DNA of 64,000 nucleotides. Origin: Profundibacter amoris. Its GTDB lineage: Bacteria > Pseudomonadota > Alphaproteobacteria > Rhodobacterales > Rhodobacteraceae. The position numbers were made by a program, and so were the translations under genes. Below, piece after piece: positions 8,985 through 17,468 of this stretch. The notes beneath the pieces are model-generated. The model saw nothing but the letters and a program-made list of their open reading frames with translations, was not told the origin of the DNA and did not search any database. How positions within the stretch are numbered: the stretch's first letter is position 1; each line of letters begins with the position of its first letter. Location of the stretch: contig NZ_CP032125.1 in assembly GCF_003544895.1 (NCBI RefSeq), positions 1,936,001 through 2,000,000 of the forward strand. The letters are read 5' to 3'.

Positions 8985-11339
8985 CTAGTTCGCAAACAGG
9001 TTCGGCAGAATGGTAACCACGCTGGGGAAGCTCCATAACAACGCCAGCCCGACCACCTGGATCAACACGAAGGGAATGATACCGCGGTAGATGTGGCCGG
9101 TGGTCACGCTGGGCGGTGCCACCCCGCGCAAGTAGAACAGCGCAAAGCCGAACGGCGGGGTCAGGAACGAAGTTTGCAGGTTCACCGCAATCATGATCGT
9201 CACCCATTTCGGATCAAACGTGCCACCGTAAATCACCGGCCCGACGATCGGGATCACGATGTAGATGATTTCAAGGAAATCCAGCACAAAGCCAAGGAAG
9301 AACAGCACGACCATCACGATCAGGAACACCTTCATTTCGCTGTCGAAACTTTTCAGGAAGTCCTGAATATATTCCTCGCCACCGAATGAAATCACCACAA
9401 GGTTCAGCAATTGCGAGCCGATCAGGATGGTGAACACCATGCTGGTCACCTTGGCTGTTTCACGCACAATCGGTGTTAGGACCGCGCCGCGATACAGCAC
9501 GACACAACCGAAAAGGATGCCGAACATCGCGAACAGATAGGCGCCTTTGGCAATGATAAAGGCCAGAATATCCTCGAATGGCACGTCGCTGCGGTTCATC
9601 CGCAGATCAAAGTTAACCCCGACAAGGATCATCACGACGATCGCGAATGTCGCCATCAGGATAATCCGTCCCGTGCCGCCTTCGTCCTGCAGTTTGCGAT
9701 AGGCCGCCAGCAGAATGGCCCCGCCCGCCCCCAGCGCTGCCGCCGGTGTCGGGTTGGTGATGCCGCCCAGAATCGAGCCAAGCACCGCGATGATCAGCAC
9801 CAGCGGCGGGAACACCACAGCCAGCAGTTCGTTTTTACCCAACCGGATTGCCGCATGGTAAACGCCATGGAACGTCAGCAACGCGGGGATAAGCAGGTAG
9901 GTCGTGGTCATCCCCGGTGTGCTTAAGGGTGTGATCAGCGCAATATCTGCAATGAACGCCAGCGCAACACCGGCCAGCCCGATCAGGATCGGGCGCGGGT
10001 CGGCCGAAGGTGCGATGCCACGGGCAAACACAAGGATCAGCGCCATGAAGGTAAAGAAGATGGCAATGCCCGAGCCGATCGGCGCTGCCGCCGCAACCTT
10101 TGCATCCGTTGCCGCAACCAGTTCTTCCGCGGTCAGTTTGTGGCTCTCTTGTGCCCCGCCTGCCGCGTCAATCGCCGCTTGCTGGGCCACAGCCGCATCC
10201 CATTTTTCCTGCCCGTGCAATTCAATAATCGCAGCCTGACATTGCTCGGAAACATTTGTGCGCAGGGATGTGGATTCGGTTGCATCGGAATAGCTGTCGA
10301 CCAAAATCGCTTGTGATCCGACCACACCGAAACTGCCCATCACGAACATGCCGCCGATCAGAACCGCAGGTGCCAGCAGGAACCATGTCAGCGCACCGTT
10401 GCGACCGATCTTTTCACCCTTGCCTTCCATGGCGGGCACGGGCGGTGCCTTGTCCGGCTTCACCAGTGCATAGCCAAAGGCATATAGACCATAGAGGAAG
10501 GCCAGCATAATCCCCGGCAGGATTGCTGCCTGAAACAGCGTGCCGACCGAAACCACTGCCGCCTCGCCCAGATAGGTCAGCGCATCGGAACAGCCGACCA
10601 ATTGTGCGCGCTGTTCCTGTGCGGCGGAATAAAGGTCGCCCGCCAATGTGCCCAGTAGCACGATCACGATCGAGGGTGGAATGATCTGCCCCAATGTGCC
10701 CGAGGCCGCGATCACCCCTGTTGCCAGTTCCGGTGAATAGTTGTGCCGCAACATGGTGGGCAGGGACAGCAGGCCCATCGTCACCACGGTGGCGCCGACA
10801 ATCCCCGTGGAAGCCGCCAGAAACGCGCCCACAACCACAACCGAAACGGCCAGACCGCCGGGCAGCGGGCCAAACACGCGGGCCATTGTGGTCAGCAGGT
10901 CATTGGCGATTTTCGAGCGTTCCAGCGTGATCCCCATCAGCACGAACATCAGCACCGCCAGCAGCGTTTCAATCGACGCCCCCGCCAGAACCCGTTCGTT
11001 CATCCGGTTCACAATGAAACTGATATTGGTGTTCATCGCGTGTTCCCAGCCACGCTCGAACACAGGCTGGGCAATCCTAGGCAGGTCGGGGTTTCGGAAC
11101 ACCGATATCTTGTCGGCGTGTATTCCCGACGACAGCAGCGCATTATAGGCATCGCTCGACGTGTCAATCGCCTGATGGATCAGCAAACCGGCGCTGTCCA
11201 GCCCCGCAATGATCGCAAAGGAAATAACAGCCGAGCCGCCAATGGCAAAGGCCACCGGAAAACCGGAAAGGATTCCGCCAAACAGGGACAGAAAGATGAT
11301 GATCAGGCCAATCTCGACGCCATCAAGTCCGAATAACAT
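8985..11339 (-). CDS. dctM: TRAP transporter large permease, extended DctM
   Basis: 784 residues, far longer than the usual ~430 of DctM. Many membrane segments are present. Family signatures are TGIVGATVVTMGLLSLPTML near residue 190, NPTPAAALGAGGAILLA in the middle-late part and FLTPPFGFALFYLRGV near the end. The extra length includes a soluble insert at about residues 60-105 and a long central insert at about residues 340-430 that holds non-membrane sequence rich in Ala, Glu and Gln. It is the ion-coupled translocating subunit in the inner membrane. The start is 18 bp from the dctQ stop in the same operon. Confidence 0.88.
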   Translation of the reverse strand: MLFGLDGVEIGLIIIFLSLFGGILSGFPVAFAIGGSAVISFAIIAGLDSAGLLIHQAIDTSSDAYNALLSSGIHADKISVFRNPDLPRIAQPVFERGWEHAMNTNISFIVNRMNERVLAGASIETLLAVLMFVLMGITLERSKIANDLLTTMARVFGPLPGGLAVSVVVVGAFLAASTGIVGATVVTMGLLSLPTMLRHNYSPELATGVIAASGTLGQIIPPSIVIVLLGTLAGDLYSAAQEQRAQLVGCSDALTYLGEAAVVSVGTLFQAAILPGIMLAFLYGLYAFGYALVKPDKAPPVPAMEGKGEKIGRNGALTWFLLAPAVLIGGMFVMGSFGVVGSQAILVDSYSDATESTSLRTNVSEQCQAAIIELHGQEKWDAAVAQQAAIDAAGGAQESHKLTAEELVAATDAKVAAAAPIGSGIAIFFTFMALILVFARGIAPSADPRPILIGLAGVALAFIADIALITPLSTPGMTTTYLLIPALLTFHGVYHAAIRLGKNELLAVVFPPLVLIIAVLGSILGGITNPTPAAALGAGGAILLAAYRKLQDEGGTGRIILMATFAIVVMILVGVNFDLRMNRSDVPFEDILAFIIAKGAYLFAMFGILFGCVVLYRGAVLTPIVRETAKVTSMVFTILIGSQLLNLVVISFGGEEYIQDFLKSFDSEMKVFLIVMVVLFFLGFVLDFLEIIYIVIPIVGPVIYGGTFDPKWVTIMIAVNLQTSFLTPPFGFALFYLRGVAPPSVTTGHIYRGIIPFVLIQVVGLALLWSFPSVVTILPNLFAN

Positions 11340-11357
11340 AGTCTCTACCCCAGTATG

Positions 11358-12347
11358 TTAATGTGTGCCTTCGTAGGCTTCTTCGCCTTCGCCAAGACTG
11401 TCTTTATCCAGATATTTACCCTCGGATTCCGGCCCCTCCTTGCGCTCCAGATAGGAACGGTAGAAAAAGGCGATCGCCTGCAGGAATACCATTGCCGAAT
11501 AGGAAATCAGCAGAATTTTGAACAGGAAATAGCCGTTGAACCCATTGGGCGAAAAGCCGATGGTCTCGACGCTCCAGCGCACCGCGCGGGATTTCAGCAT
11601 CAACCGCTCCAGCGTGTCCGAGGCCGAAACCGGCGGGTTGATCAGGTTACGCCACATGAAATACCAGCCATACATCCAGACCAGCACCGCCGTGGGCATC
11701 ATGAAAAACAATGATCCGAACATATCAATCGCGCGTTTGGTGCGGAATTTGACCTTGGAATAGACCAGATCCACCCGCACATGCCCGCCTTGCACAAAGG
11801 TGTAGGTGGCACAGAGCGCAACGATCAATGCGTTTTCAAACTTCAGGCTCTCGGCCCACCAGCTGACGTCCTTGGTCAGCGGGGCGCCAAAGGCCAGTGT
11901 GATTTCGGCAGCGGTAAAAATCCGCTGCATAAAGACGATGACAATCTGTTGCAGCACCATCAGCAGACCGGCCCAGGCAAAGAAACGCCCGACGGTGTTG
12001 GCAAACCCTTCCAGGGTGCGCACCACGCCCCACATGAAACTGTTTCGCCAGATGCCGTATGCCGTCATCATCAGGAAAGCCGTGAAGATCACAAAGAAGA
12101 ATTCTTGCGAGCCGCCGTAATAGACAAAGCGCATCAGCGCCTGCTTGTCCTCGGCCCCGTCAAACCCGTTAAGCCAGCTTAGCCACAGGGAGGGATGCGT
12201 GATCGCATAACCGAAGTTGTAAAAGGATTCGAGTATATTGCCAAAGAACCACTGAATCGGCCCCGAGGTTTCGAATTTATCCAGACAGGATATGGTATCC
12301 TCGACGGATGCGCTGAAAAAGCCCGAGCAGGCGATATCATCGTTCAT
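11358..12347 (-). CDS. dctQ: TRAP transporter small permease DctQ
   Basis: About 329 residues from the ATG at 12347; the frame extends nine codons further to a GTG, but GGGGACC stands at a fitting distance before the ATG. DctQ proteins are usually ~170-230 residues, so this is a long version; the N-terminal ~150 residues add a region with membrane segments around WLSWLNGF and FFVIFTAFLMMTAYG. The C-terminal half holds the typical four-helix DctQ module, including FVQGGHVRVDLVY. The tail is charged. It anchors the transporter with DctM and DctP. Confidence 0.82.
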   Translation of the reverse strand: MNDDIACSGFFSASVEDTISCLDKFETSGPIQWFFGNILESFYNFGYAITHPSLWLSWLNGFDGAEDKQALMRFVYYGGSQEFFFVIFTAFLMMTAYGIWRNSFMWGVVRTLEGFANTVGRFFAWAGLLMVLQQIVIVFMQRIFTAAEITLAFGAPLTKDVSWWAESLKFENALIVALCATYTFVQGGHVRVDLVYSKVKFRTKRAIDMFGSLFFMMPTAVLVWMYGWYFMWRNLINPPVSASDTLERLMLKSRAVRWSVETIGFSPNGFNGYFLFKILLISYSAMVFLQAIAFFYRSYLERKEGPESEGKYLDKDSLGEGEEAYEGTH

Positions 12348-12411
12348 AAGAATTGGTCCCCAGAAATCCAACACGGGCCACCGGATACGGCAACCTACAG
12401 GATTACCCGCC

Positions 12412-12434
12412 CCCTTGCGTTTTCACGCAAAGGG
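12412..12434 (-). promoter_or_regulatory. Intercistronic stem-loop between dctP and dctQ
   Basis: CCCTTGCGT and ACGCAAAGGG pair with one bulge around a TTTC loop, about 30 bp after the dctP stop on the minus strand. Such hairpins commonly stabilise or partly terminate the binding-protein mRNA so that it is made in excess over the permeases. That role is inferred. Confidence 0.5.
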
Positions 12435-12464
12435 ACAGGCAGTTTTGTTAGTAAATAAAGGGGG

Positions 12465-13547
12465 TTAGCCCATTACACGGTCACGCTGGGTGCGGTAGGC
12501 GCCTTCACCCACGGTCAACCAGCCGGACGATGCTTTCATCGACGCTGTGTAATCGTCATAGATTTCCTTGAACAGCTCGTCGCCCATGAATTCTTCATAG
12601 ACCTGACGGGTGCCTTCACCGAAAGCATCCCAAACGCTGTCAGGGAATTCCAGAACCTTGACGCCACCGGCTTTCAGACGCTCAAGCGCCGAGCCGTTGT
12701 TCATCAGGAACTGCGCCAGCGACCAGGAGTTGGTAAAGGCAGAAGCGGCCTCGATCATCTTCTGGTGTGCAGGGCTGAGGCTGTTGAACACGTCAAGGTT
12801 TGTCGCCAGCGACAGACCGGCACCCGGCTCGTGGAAGCCGGCTGTGTAGAAGAACTTGGTGATTTCCTGGAAACCGGCTTTTTCATCAGCCCACGGGCCA
12901 ATCCACTCGGTGCCGTCAATCGCACCGGAGGCCAGCGCCTGATACACTTCGGAACCCGGCAGGTTCTGAACCGATGCACCAAGATAACCCAGGGCTTTGC
13001 CGCCCAGACCGGGCATGCGGAATTTCAGGCCGTTGAAATCTTCGGGGCCATTGATTTCCTTGCGGAACCAGCCACCGGCCTGTGCACCGGTGTTACCGGC
13101 CAGGAAGGATTTCAGACCAAAGATTTCGCCCAAGCTGTCATGATACTTGCGGCCGTTGCCATGGTAGTACCAGTTGTGCAGTTCCTGCGCGGTCATACCC
13201 ATCGGGATCGATGTGAAGAACGCGAAACCGGGATGCTGGCTGACGAAATAGTAATCAGCAGCGTGGTACATGTCGGCCTGACCGGATGTAACGGCGTCGA
13301 ATACTTCGAACGCGCCAACCAGTTCGCCTGCGGCTTTGATTTCGATTTCAAGGCTGCCATCGGACATTGCGTTGATGGTGTCGGCTGTGTGCTGTGCTGC
13401 GTCAAACACACCGGCAAGGCCACGGCCCCATGCGGTGACCATAGTCAGTTTGCGTTTGCCTTGGGCGTATGCCGGTGCAGCCAGTGTCGATGCGGCTGCG
13501 GCGGTACCGCCAAGTGCAGAAGTTCTCAAAAATGAGCGACGATCCAT
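12465..13547 (-). CDS. dctP: TRAP transporter substrate-binding protein DctP
   Basis: 360 residues from the ATG at 13547, preceded by GGAGGAG. The N-terminus MDRRSFLRTSALGG is a twin-arginine (Tat) signal, cleaved near AYA-QG, so the protein is exported folded. The mature part has the DctP fold with typical blocks such as PEDFNGLKFRMPGLGGKALG and GAIDGTEWIGPW. The family resembles binding proteins of the mannitol/chloroaromatic or 2-oxo-acid TRAP class (FcbT1/TakP-like); the ligand cannot be assigned. It is first in the operon dctP-dctQ-dctM and is transcribed away from the adjacent two-component system. Confidence 0.88.
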   Translation of the reverse strand: MDRRSFLRTSALGGTAAAASTLAAPAYAQGKRKLTMVTAWGRGLAGVFDAAQHTADTINAMSDGSLEIEIKAAGELVGAFEVFDAVTSGQADMYHAADYYFVSQHPGFAFFTSIPMGMTAQELHNWYYHGNGRKYHDSLGEIFGLKSFLAGNTGAQAGGWFRKEINGPEDFNGLKFRMPGLGGKALGYLGASVQNLPGSEVYQALASGAIDGTEWIGPWADEKAGFQEITKFFYTAGFHEPGAGLSLATNLDVFNSLSPAHQKMIEAASAFTNSWSLAQFLMNNGSALERLKAGGVKVLEFPDSVWDAFGEGTRQVYEEFMGDELFKEIYDDYTASMKASSGWLTVGEGAYRTQRDRVMG

Positions 13548-13811
13548 AAAGTTACTCCTCCCATAGAGTTTGTCGGATATTGCCCGTCGCAATGCGGGCT
13601 GATCGTTTCAGGTGGCGAAAGCCTAACGGCTGGGGCGGCGGGATGGAATACCAACTATTGCGTAGACGCGGGGATTCTGCGGTTTTTTAAGGCGATGATC
13701 ACTGCAATAGGTTGAAATCGCCGTGAATTGACGCGCCTATCCATGTTCTTCATTCTGTGATTCGGCGACCCGAAGGGGCAAGAATCAGCAAAAGGCGGTA
13801 AATTCGGGCGG

Positions 13812-15206
13812 ATGAAAAACAGGTTCGGGCTTAGTTACGGGCAAAAGGTGTTTTTGCTGGCCACCTTGCCGTTGCTGCTGGCGGCGGCGGCGATTGCCGT
13901 GCTGGTGACAGCCCAGTCCCGCCAGACCGCGCAACAGGAAATCCGCGTATTACAGGACGAATTGATCACCGCCAAACGGGCTGAACTAAAGAACTACCTG
14001 TCACTGGCCCGCACCGCCTTTATCAACATCTACGGCCGCGCCCTGCCCGATGATGAAGATGCAAAATTGCAGGCAACGCAGACGCTTTCGGCGATGTTGT
14101 ATGGTCAGGACGGCTATTTCTTTGTTTATGATTACGAGGGAAACAATCTGGTCAGCCCGCGGCGCACCGAAATGATTGGCAAGAACTGGCTGGGCATGGC
14201 AGGGCCGGACGGTCAGATGGTGGTGGACCGGATGATTGAAATCGCCCGTCAGGGGGGCGGGTATATGACGTATGACTGGCCCAAACCGTCAACCGGCAAG
14301 GTCGAACGCATGGTGTCCTATGTGGTCGGATTACAGGACTGGCGCTGGGTGATCGGCACTGGCGTATTTATCGACGATGTGCTGGAAACGATCGCCTCGG
14401 AAAAGGCCGAGGTCGAAGGGCGCGTGCAAAGCACCTTCCTCTATATCGGCGGGATTACCCTTGGCGCGTTGCTGCTGGTGTTTCTGTCGGGCATGTTCCT
14501 GAACCTGCGCGAACGCCGACTGGCCGACGCCAAGCTAAAGGGGCTGACCCAGCGGGTTCTGGACACGCAGGAAGAAGAACGCAGCCGCGTGGCCCGCGAA
14601 TTGCACGACAGCATCAGCCAGATCCTTGTCGGGGTGCGCTATGCGCTGGAACTGGCCCGCAAGCGGGTGCAGACGGGCGATGCGCGGGCCGATGAAAATC
14701 TGGGCAAGGGCATCGACAGTCTGAACAGCGCCATTCAGGAGGTGCGGCGCATTTCCCACGACCTGCGCCCCGGTGTGCTGGATGATCTGGGGCTTGGCCC
14801 TGCCCTTCAGGCGCTGACACAGGAATTCAGCCAGCGCACCGGAATCAAAACCGAACTGGAAACCGTGGTGTTTCGCAACCGGCTGGATGCGGAATCCAAA
14901 ATCGCCCTGTTTCGCATCGCCCAGGAGGCCCTGACCAACATCGAACGCCACGCCGGCGCCACCGAGGTTTCGATCAAACTGTTCGGCCACAAGAAAGGCG
15001 GCACGCTTCGCATCATCGACAATGGGCGCGGCATCGGCGACAACACCCCTGCAACGGCCCAAGGTGGCCTTGGCCTGCGCAATATGCAAGAACGGGTCGA
15101 GCAACTGGACGGGACCCTGCATATGACCAGCACCAAAGATGGCACAGTGATCGAGGCCCAAATCCCGCTGACCCATCTTCTGCCGCCCGAAGAAACCCGA
15201 GGATAA
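13812..15206 (+). CDS. Cache-domain sensor histidine kinase (NarL-type)
   Basis: 464 residues. A membrane segment at about 13-34, a periplasmic single Cache domain (about 40-200, with GYFFVYDYEGNNLVSPRR) and a second membrane segment at about 209-230. The cytoplasmic part has the HisKA_3 box EERSRVARELHDSISQIL with phospho-acceptor His 265, the N-box RIAQEALTNIERHA and the G-box DNGRGIG. Cache domains bind small organic acids or amino acids. It lies divergent from the TRAP operon and four bases before its partner regulator, so sensing the TRAP substrate is plausible but unproven. Confidence 0.9.
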   Translation: MKNRFGLSYGQKVFLLATLPLLLAAAAIAVLVTAQSRQTAQQEIRVLQDELITAKRAELKNYLSLARTAFINIYGRALPDDEDAKLQATQTLSAMLYGQDGYFFVYDYEGNNLVSPRRTEMIGKNWLGMAGPDGQMVVDRMIEIARQGGGYMTYDWPKPSTGKVERMVSYVVGLQDWRWVIGTGVFIDDVLETIASEKAEVEGRVQSTFLYIGGITLGALLLVFLSGMFLNLRERRLADAKLKGLTQRVLDTQEEERSRVARELHDSISQILVGVRYALELARKRVQTGDARADENLGKGIDSLNSAIQEVRRISHDLRPGVLDDLGLGPALQALTQEFSQRTGIKTELETVVFRNRLDAESKIALFRIAQEALTNIERHAGATEVSIKLFGHKKGGTLRIIDNGRGIGDNTPATAQGGLGLRNMQERVEQLDGTLHMTSTKDGTVIEAQIPLTHLLPPEETRG

Positions 15207-15210
15207 CCAG

Positions 15211-15852
15211 ATGAGCCGTGTCACCCGCGTCGTCATTGTTGACGATCACCCGATGGTCACCGAAGGGATCGAGGCGATCCTTGAAACCTATGACGATATC
15301 AACGTGGTCGGCACCCTGAACAACGGGCAGGCGATTATTGATCAGGTCGATGATCTGGCCCCCGATGTAATCCTGCTGGATCTGAACATGCCCGATATGA
15401 ACGGGCTGTCTGCCACCGAAATATTGCTGGAAAAACGCCCCGATATGCGGGTGCTGATCCTGTCGATGCACGACACGCCGGAATATATCCAGACCGCGCT
15501 TAGCCACGGGGCCAAAGGCTATATTCTAAAGGATGTTCCGACCGAGGAAATCAAAACCGCGATTGATACGGTGATGGCCGGGCAGCAATACCTGTGCACC
15601 GGTGCCAGCACCGCCCTTGCCCCCAAAACCCACGATGGCCGCGAAACCCTGACCAGCCGCGAACAGACCATTCTGCTGCAACTGGCGCAGGGCAACTCCA
15701 ACAAACAGGTCGCCGCCGCGCTGGATATTTCGGTGCGCACGGTGGAAACCCACCGCAAGAACATCAAACGCAAGCTGGGCATATCCACCACCGCCGGCCT
15801 GACCCGCTATGCGCTGGAACACGGGGTGTTGCAGGGAACGGGCGGGTTATGA
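15211..15852 (+). CDS. LuxR-type response regulator
   Basis: 213 residues. The receiver domain has the acidic pair DD at 11-12, phospho-acceptor Asp 57 in VILLDLNM, and a conserved Lys in GYILKDV. The C-terminal domain (about 145-205) is a LuxR/NarL helix-turn-helix with LTSREQTILLQLAQGNSNKQ and VRTVETHRKNIKRKLGI. It begins four bases after the kinase stop, so the two are coupled. It probably activates the neighbouring TRAP operon, judged by position only. Its end overlaps by six bases the convergent Hint-domain gene. Confidence 0.9.
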   Translation: MSRVTRVVIVDDHPMVTEGIEAILETYDDINVVGTLNNGQAIIDQVDDLAPDVILLDLNMPDMNGLSATEILLEKRPDMRVLILSMHDTPEYIQTALSHGAKGYILKDVPTEEIKTAIDTVMAGQQYLCTGASTALAPKTHDGRETLTSREQTILLQLAQGNSNKQVAAALDISVRTVETHRKNIKRKLGISTTAGLTRYALEHGVLQGTGGL

Positions 15853-16809
15853 AACCGTAGCGCGGCCATTTTTCACATGACGTTCCACCAGTCGTTTCTG
15901 ACGGCGATCTTCAGGGATGATCCGCGCAGGCGTGCATTGGTAATCCAGCCGTGCAACATGCGGCAGGATTTCAAAAATTTCCTCGACCGCGTCTTGTGGC
16001 AAGGCATTTAACGCTAGTTCACCTGTATACAGGCTCTCGCTCGGGGTGCCCTCGGCAAAGACCACTTGATGATCGTCAAACAGCAAGTGAAAATATTCCA
16101 CCTTGGCAATGTCCATATCCACGCAAATCCCCGGTAATGCCGCCAGCTTGATCGCGGATACCAGCACCCCGTTTTGGCCGAACATCCGCTGCACCACCGG
16201 CGAAGACACCAGCATCCGGTGCTGCCGCGACACCCGCAAATCCCGCAAGGGCAAACCATTCCCCAATGATCCCGCCGGCATAACCACGGGCCGCAATTTC
16301 GGATTATCTGCCAGTTCCTCCGCCAAAATTTCACGCCGCAACACCAGCCGCAGCTTTTGCGGCCCCGCATCCAGCGTTTCAACCATCATACCCGCCCGCA
16401 GATCTTCCACCGGCAGTTCCCCGTTGGCCGTCCGTATCCGCGTGCCCCGCACAAAACAGGTCACATCCGAATAGTTCCAGCCGACGGTATGGCTCTGGTA
16501 CCCCCCGAGCGTTGCCCCAACCGTAAACGCCGACCCTGGGCCGGGAATGAAATACCACGATCCGCCTGTGTTGAAAAAATAGAAGGTTTCGGTATGGGGG
16601 TTGCCCGCGGCATCGGTAAAAGAAATGTTGATCGCATAGGGGCTGTTTGCGGTTCCCCCGAAGGTCCCGCCATTGATGCTGATGGTTTCATCCCCGTCCC
16701 CTGCCCCCTGATAGGCCGGATCATTATCGTTCAGAACGGCGGATACAGATGAATTATAGACCGTGTTATAGCCCAGCCATTTATATGCCGTTACGTTGTA
16801 TAACGTCAT
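15847..16809 (-). CDS. Hint-domain protein
   Basis: 320 residues. The first ~120 residues are Gly/Ser/Thr/Asn-rich and beta-like. A Hint (hedgehog/intein) domain begins at CFVRGTRIRTANGELPVEDL, where Cys and the following GT are the usual start of self-processing domains; a later HRML block with VSRQH is the second Hint motif. The C-terminal ~60 residues are charged and basic. Such proteins are common in Rhodobacterales and are thought to be secreted, often by type I systems, with a cleaved or autoprocessed N-terminal part. No classic signal peptide is visible. Its ATG overlaps the stop of the small upstream gene (ATGA). Confidence 0.75.
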   Translation of the reverse strand: MTLYNVTAYKWLGYNTVYNSSVSAVLNDNDPAYQGAGDGDETISINGGTFGGTANSPYAINISFTDAAGNPHTETFYFFNTGGSWYFIPGPGSAFTVGATLGGYQSHTVGWNYSDVTCFVRGTRIRTANGELPVEDLRAGMMVETLDAGPQKLRLVLRREILAEELADNPKLRPVVMPAGSLGNGLPLRDLRVSRQHRMLVSSPVVQRMFGQNGVLVSAIKLAALPGICVDMDIAKVEYFHLLFDDHQVVFAEGTPSESLYTGELALNALPQDAVEEIFEILPHVARLDYQCTPARIIPEDRRQKRLVERHVKNGRATVS

Positions 16810-17030
16810 TTATCGCCGCTTGCCCCCCGCCCTTTGGCACTGTTTTGCACTTGCTGGTCCCCGTCTTCGGCAAGTGCCTTGAACAATGCGCGGGTTCCCG
16901 TTGCATCCAACCGAAAGGCAACCGCATTCCGGCCCAGTTCCTTTTCGGCAAAATGCCTGTCTTGCGCTGTCAGTTCCACCGCATGATTGCGTGCCAGCTT
17001 TGTTGTGAAATTCCTGTTTTTACGCCCCAT
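16806..17030 (-). CDS. Small basic protein coupled to the Hint-domain gene
   Basis: 74 residues from the ATG at 17030 with GGAAGA seven bases upstream. The sequence is polar and charged with no membrane segment and no known domain (start MGRKNRNFTTKLARNHAVEL). The stop codon and the Hint-gene start share ATGA at 16806-16809, a classical coupling arrangement, and this is the main support for a real gene. The longer frame to 17228 has no ribosome-binding site. Composition is like its neighbours. Confidence 0.5.
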   Translation of the reverse strand: MGRKNRNFTTKLARNHAVELTAQDRHFAEKELGRNAVAFRLDATGTRALFKALAEDGDQQVQNSAKGRGASGDK

Positions 17031-17278
17031 CTTAAATCTTCCGCCCGCCTTGATGACCGGAACAAAGCCCCCTTGCCCCAATTCCCGCAGTAATCGAGCG
17101 TTACGACATTTAAACGCCCTGTGGTAGACTAGACATAATTTTCGCCAAATACATAACAAAATGAATCTTTCAGTCCGCATCACGGGCCGATTTATCCTTT
17201 TCGACAGCAACCGACCCGATCTTCGCAAGAAAGTTCCAAACCCCCCCCGATATGCGACACTTTTCCATTAAATTGCCG

Positions 17279-17307
17279 TTGACGCCCCTTTGCAGCACTT
17301 CTAAAGT
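17279..17307 (+). promoter_or_regulatory. Putative ilvB promoter
   Basis: TTGACG, 17-base spacer, TAAAGT. The -35 is a strong match and the -10 a partial match to the housekeeping consensus. It would start the transcript about 20 bases before the leader peptide start at 17336, the expected place for an attenuated operon. Confidence 0.45.
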
Positions 17308-17335
17308 CACGCCACCAACCAAAGGAGCCTTGGAC

Positions 17336-17383
17336 ATGAACGTCCTTCTAGTGATTGTGAGAAAGTTGCGCATGGGTCTGTAA
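17336..17383 (+). CDS. ilv leader peptide
   Basis: A 15-codon reading frame, MNVLLVIVRKLRMGL, preceded by AAAGGAG at 17321-17327. Six of the first eight residues are branched-chain amino acids (V, L, L, V, I, V). It ends 26 bases before a strong rho-independent terminator and 86 bases before ilvB. This is the classical design of ribosome-mediated attenuation: stalling at Val/Leu/Ile codons when charged tRNAs run short. The peptide has no role itself. Confidence 0.85.
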   Translation: MNVLLVIVRKLRMGL

Positions 17384-17433
17384 AGACTACCATATCGGTA
17401 TCCCATGCGCCCCCGAAGATCGGGGGTTTTTTT
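17368..17433 (+). terminator. ilvB attenuator (antiterminator stem and terminator)
   Basis: The terminator is CCCCCG (17410-17415), loop AAGAT, CGGGGG (17421-17426), then seven T. Upstream, GCGCATGGG (17368-17376) pairs perfectly with CCCATGCGC (17402-17410), which abuts and takes one base of the terminator stem. The first arm lies in the last codons of the leader peptide, so a ribosome at the leader stop masks it, whereas one stalled at the Val/Leu/Ile codons leaves it free. Inner small hairpins (17388-17400) add to the alternatives. The exact switching geometry is inferred. Confidence 0.8.
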
Positions 17434-17468
17434 ATGGTCAGAGGCATAGTGAAAGCGGAGTAGAAAAG

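Noticed and set aside
16806-17228. Long version (140 codons) of the small gene before the Hint gene
   Set aside because: The upstream part has no ribosome-binding site and an unusual composition; the ATG at 17030 has one.
17170-17406. Minus-strand frame over the ilv leader
   Set aside because: It covers the leader peptide and attenuator, which explain the sequence better.
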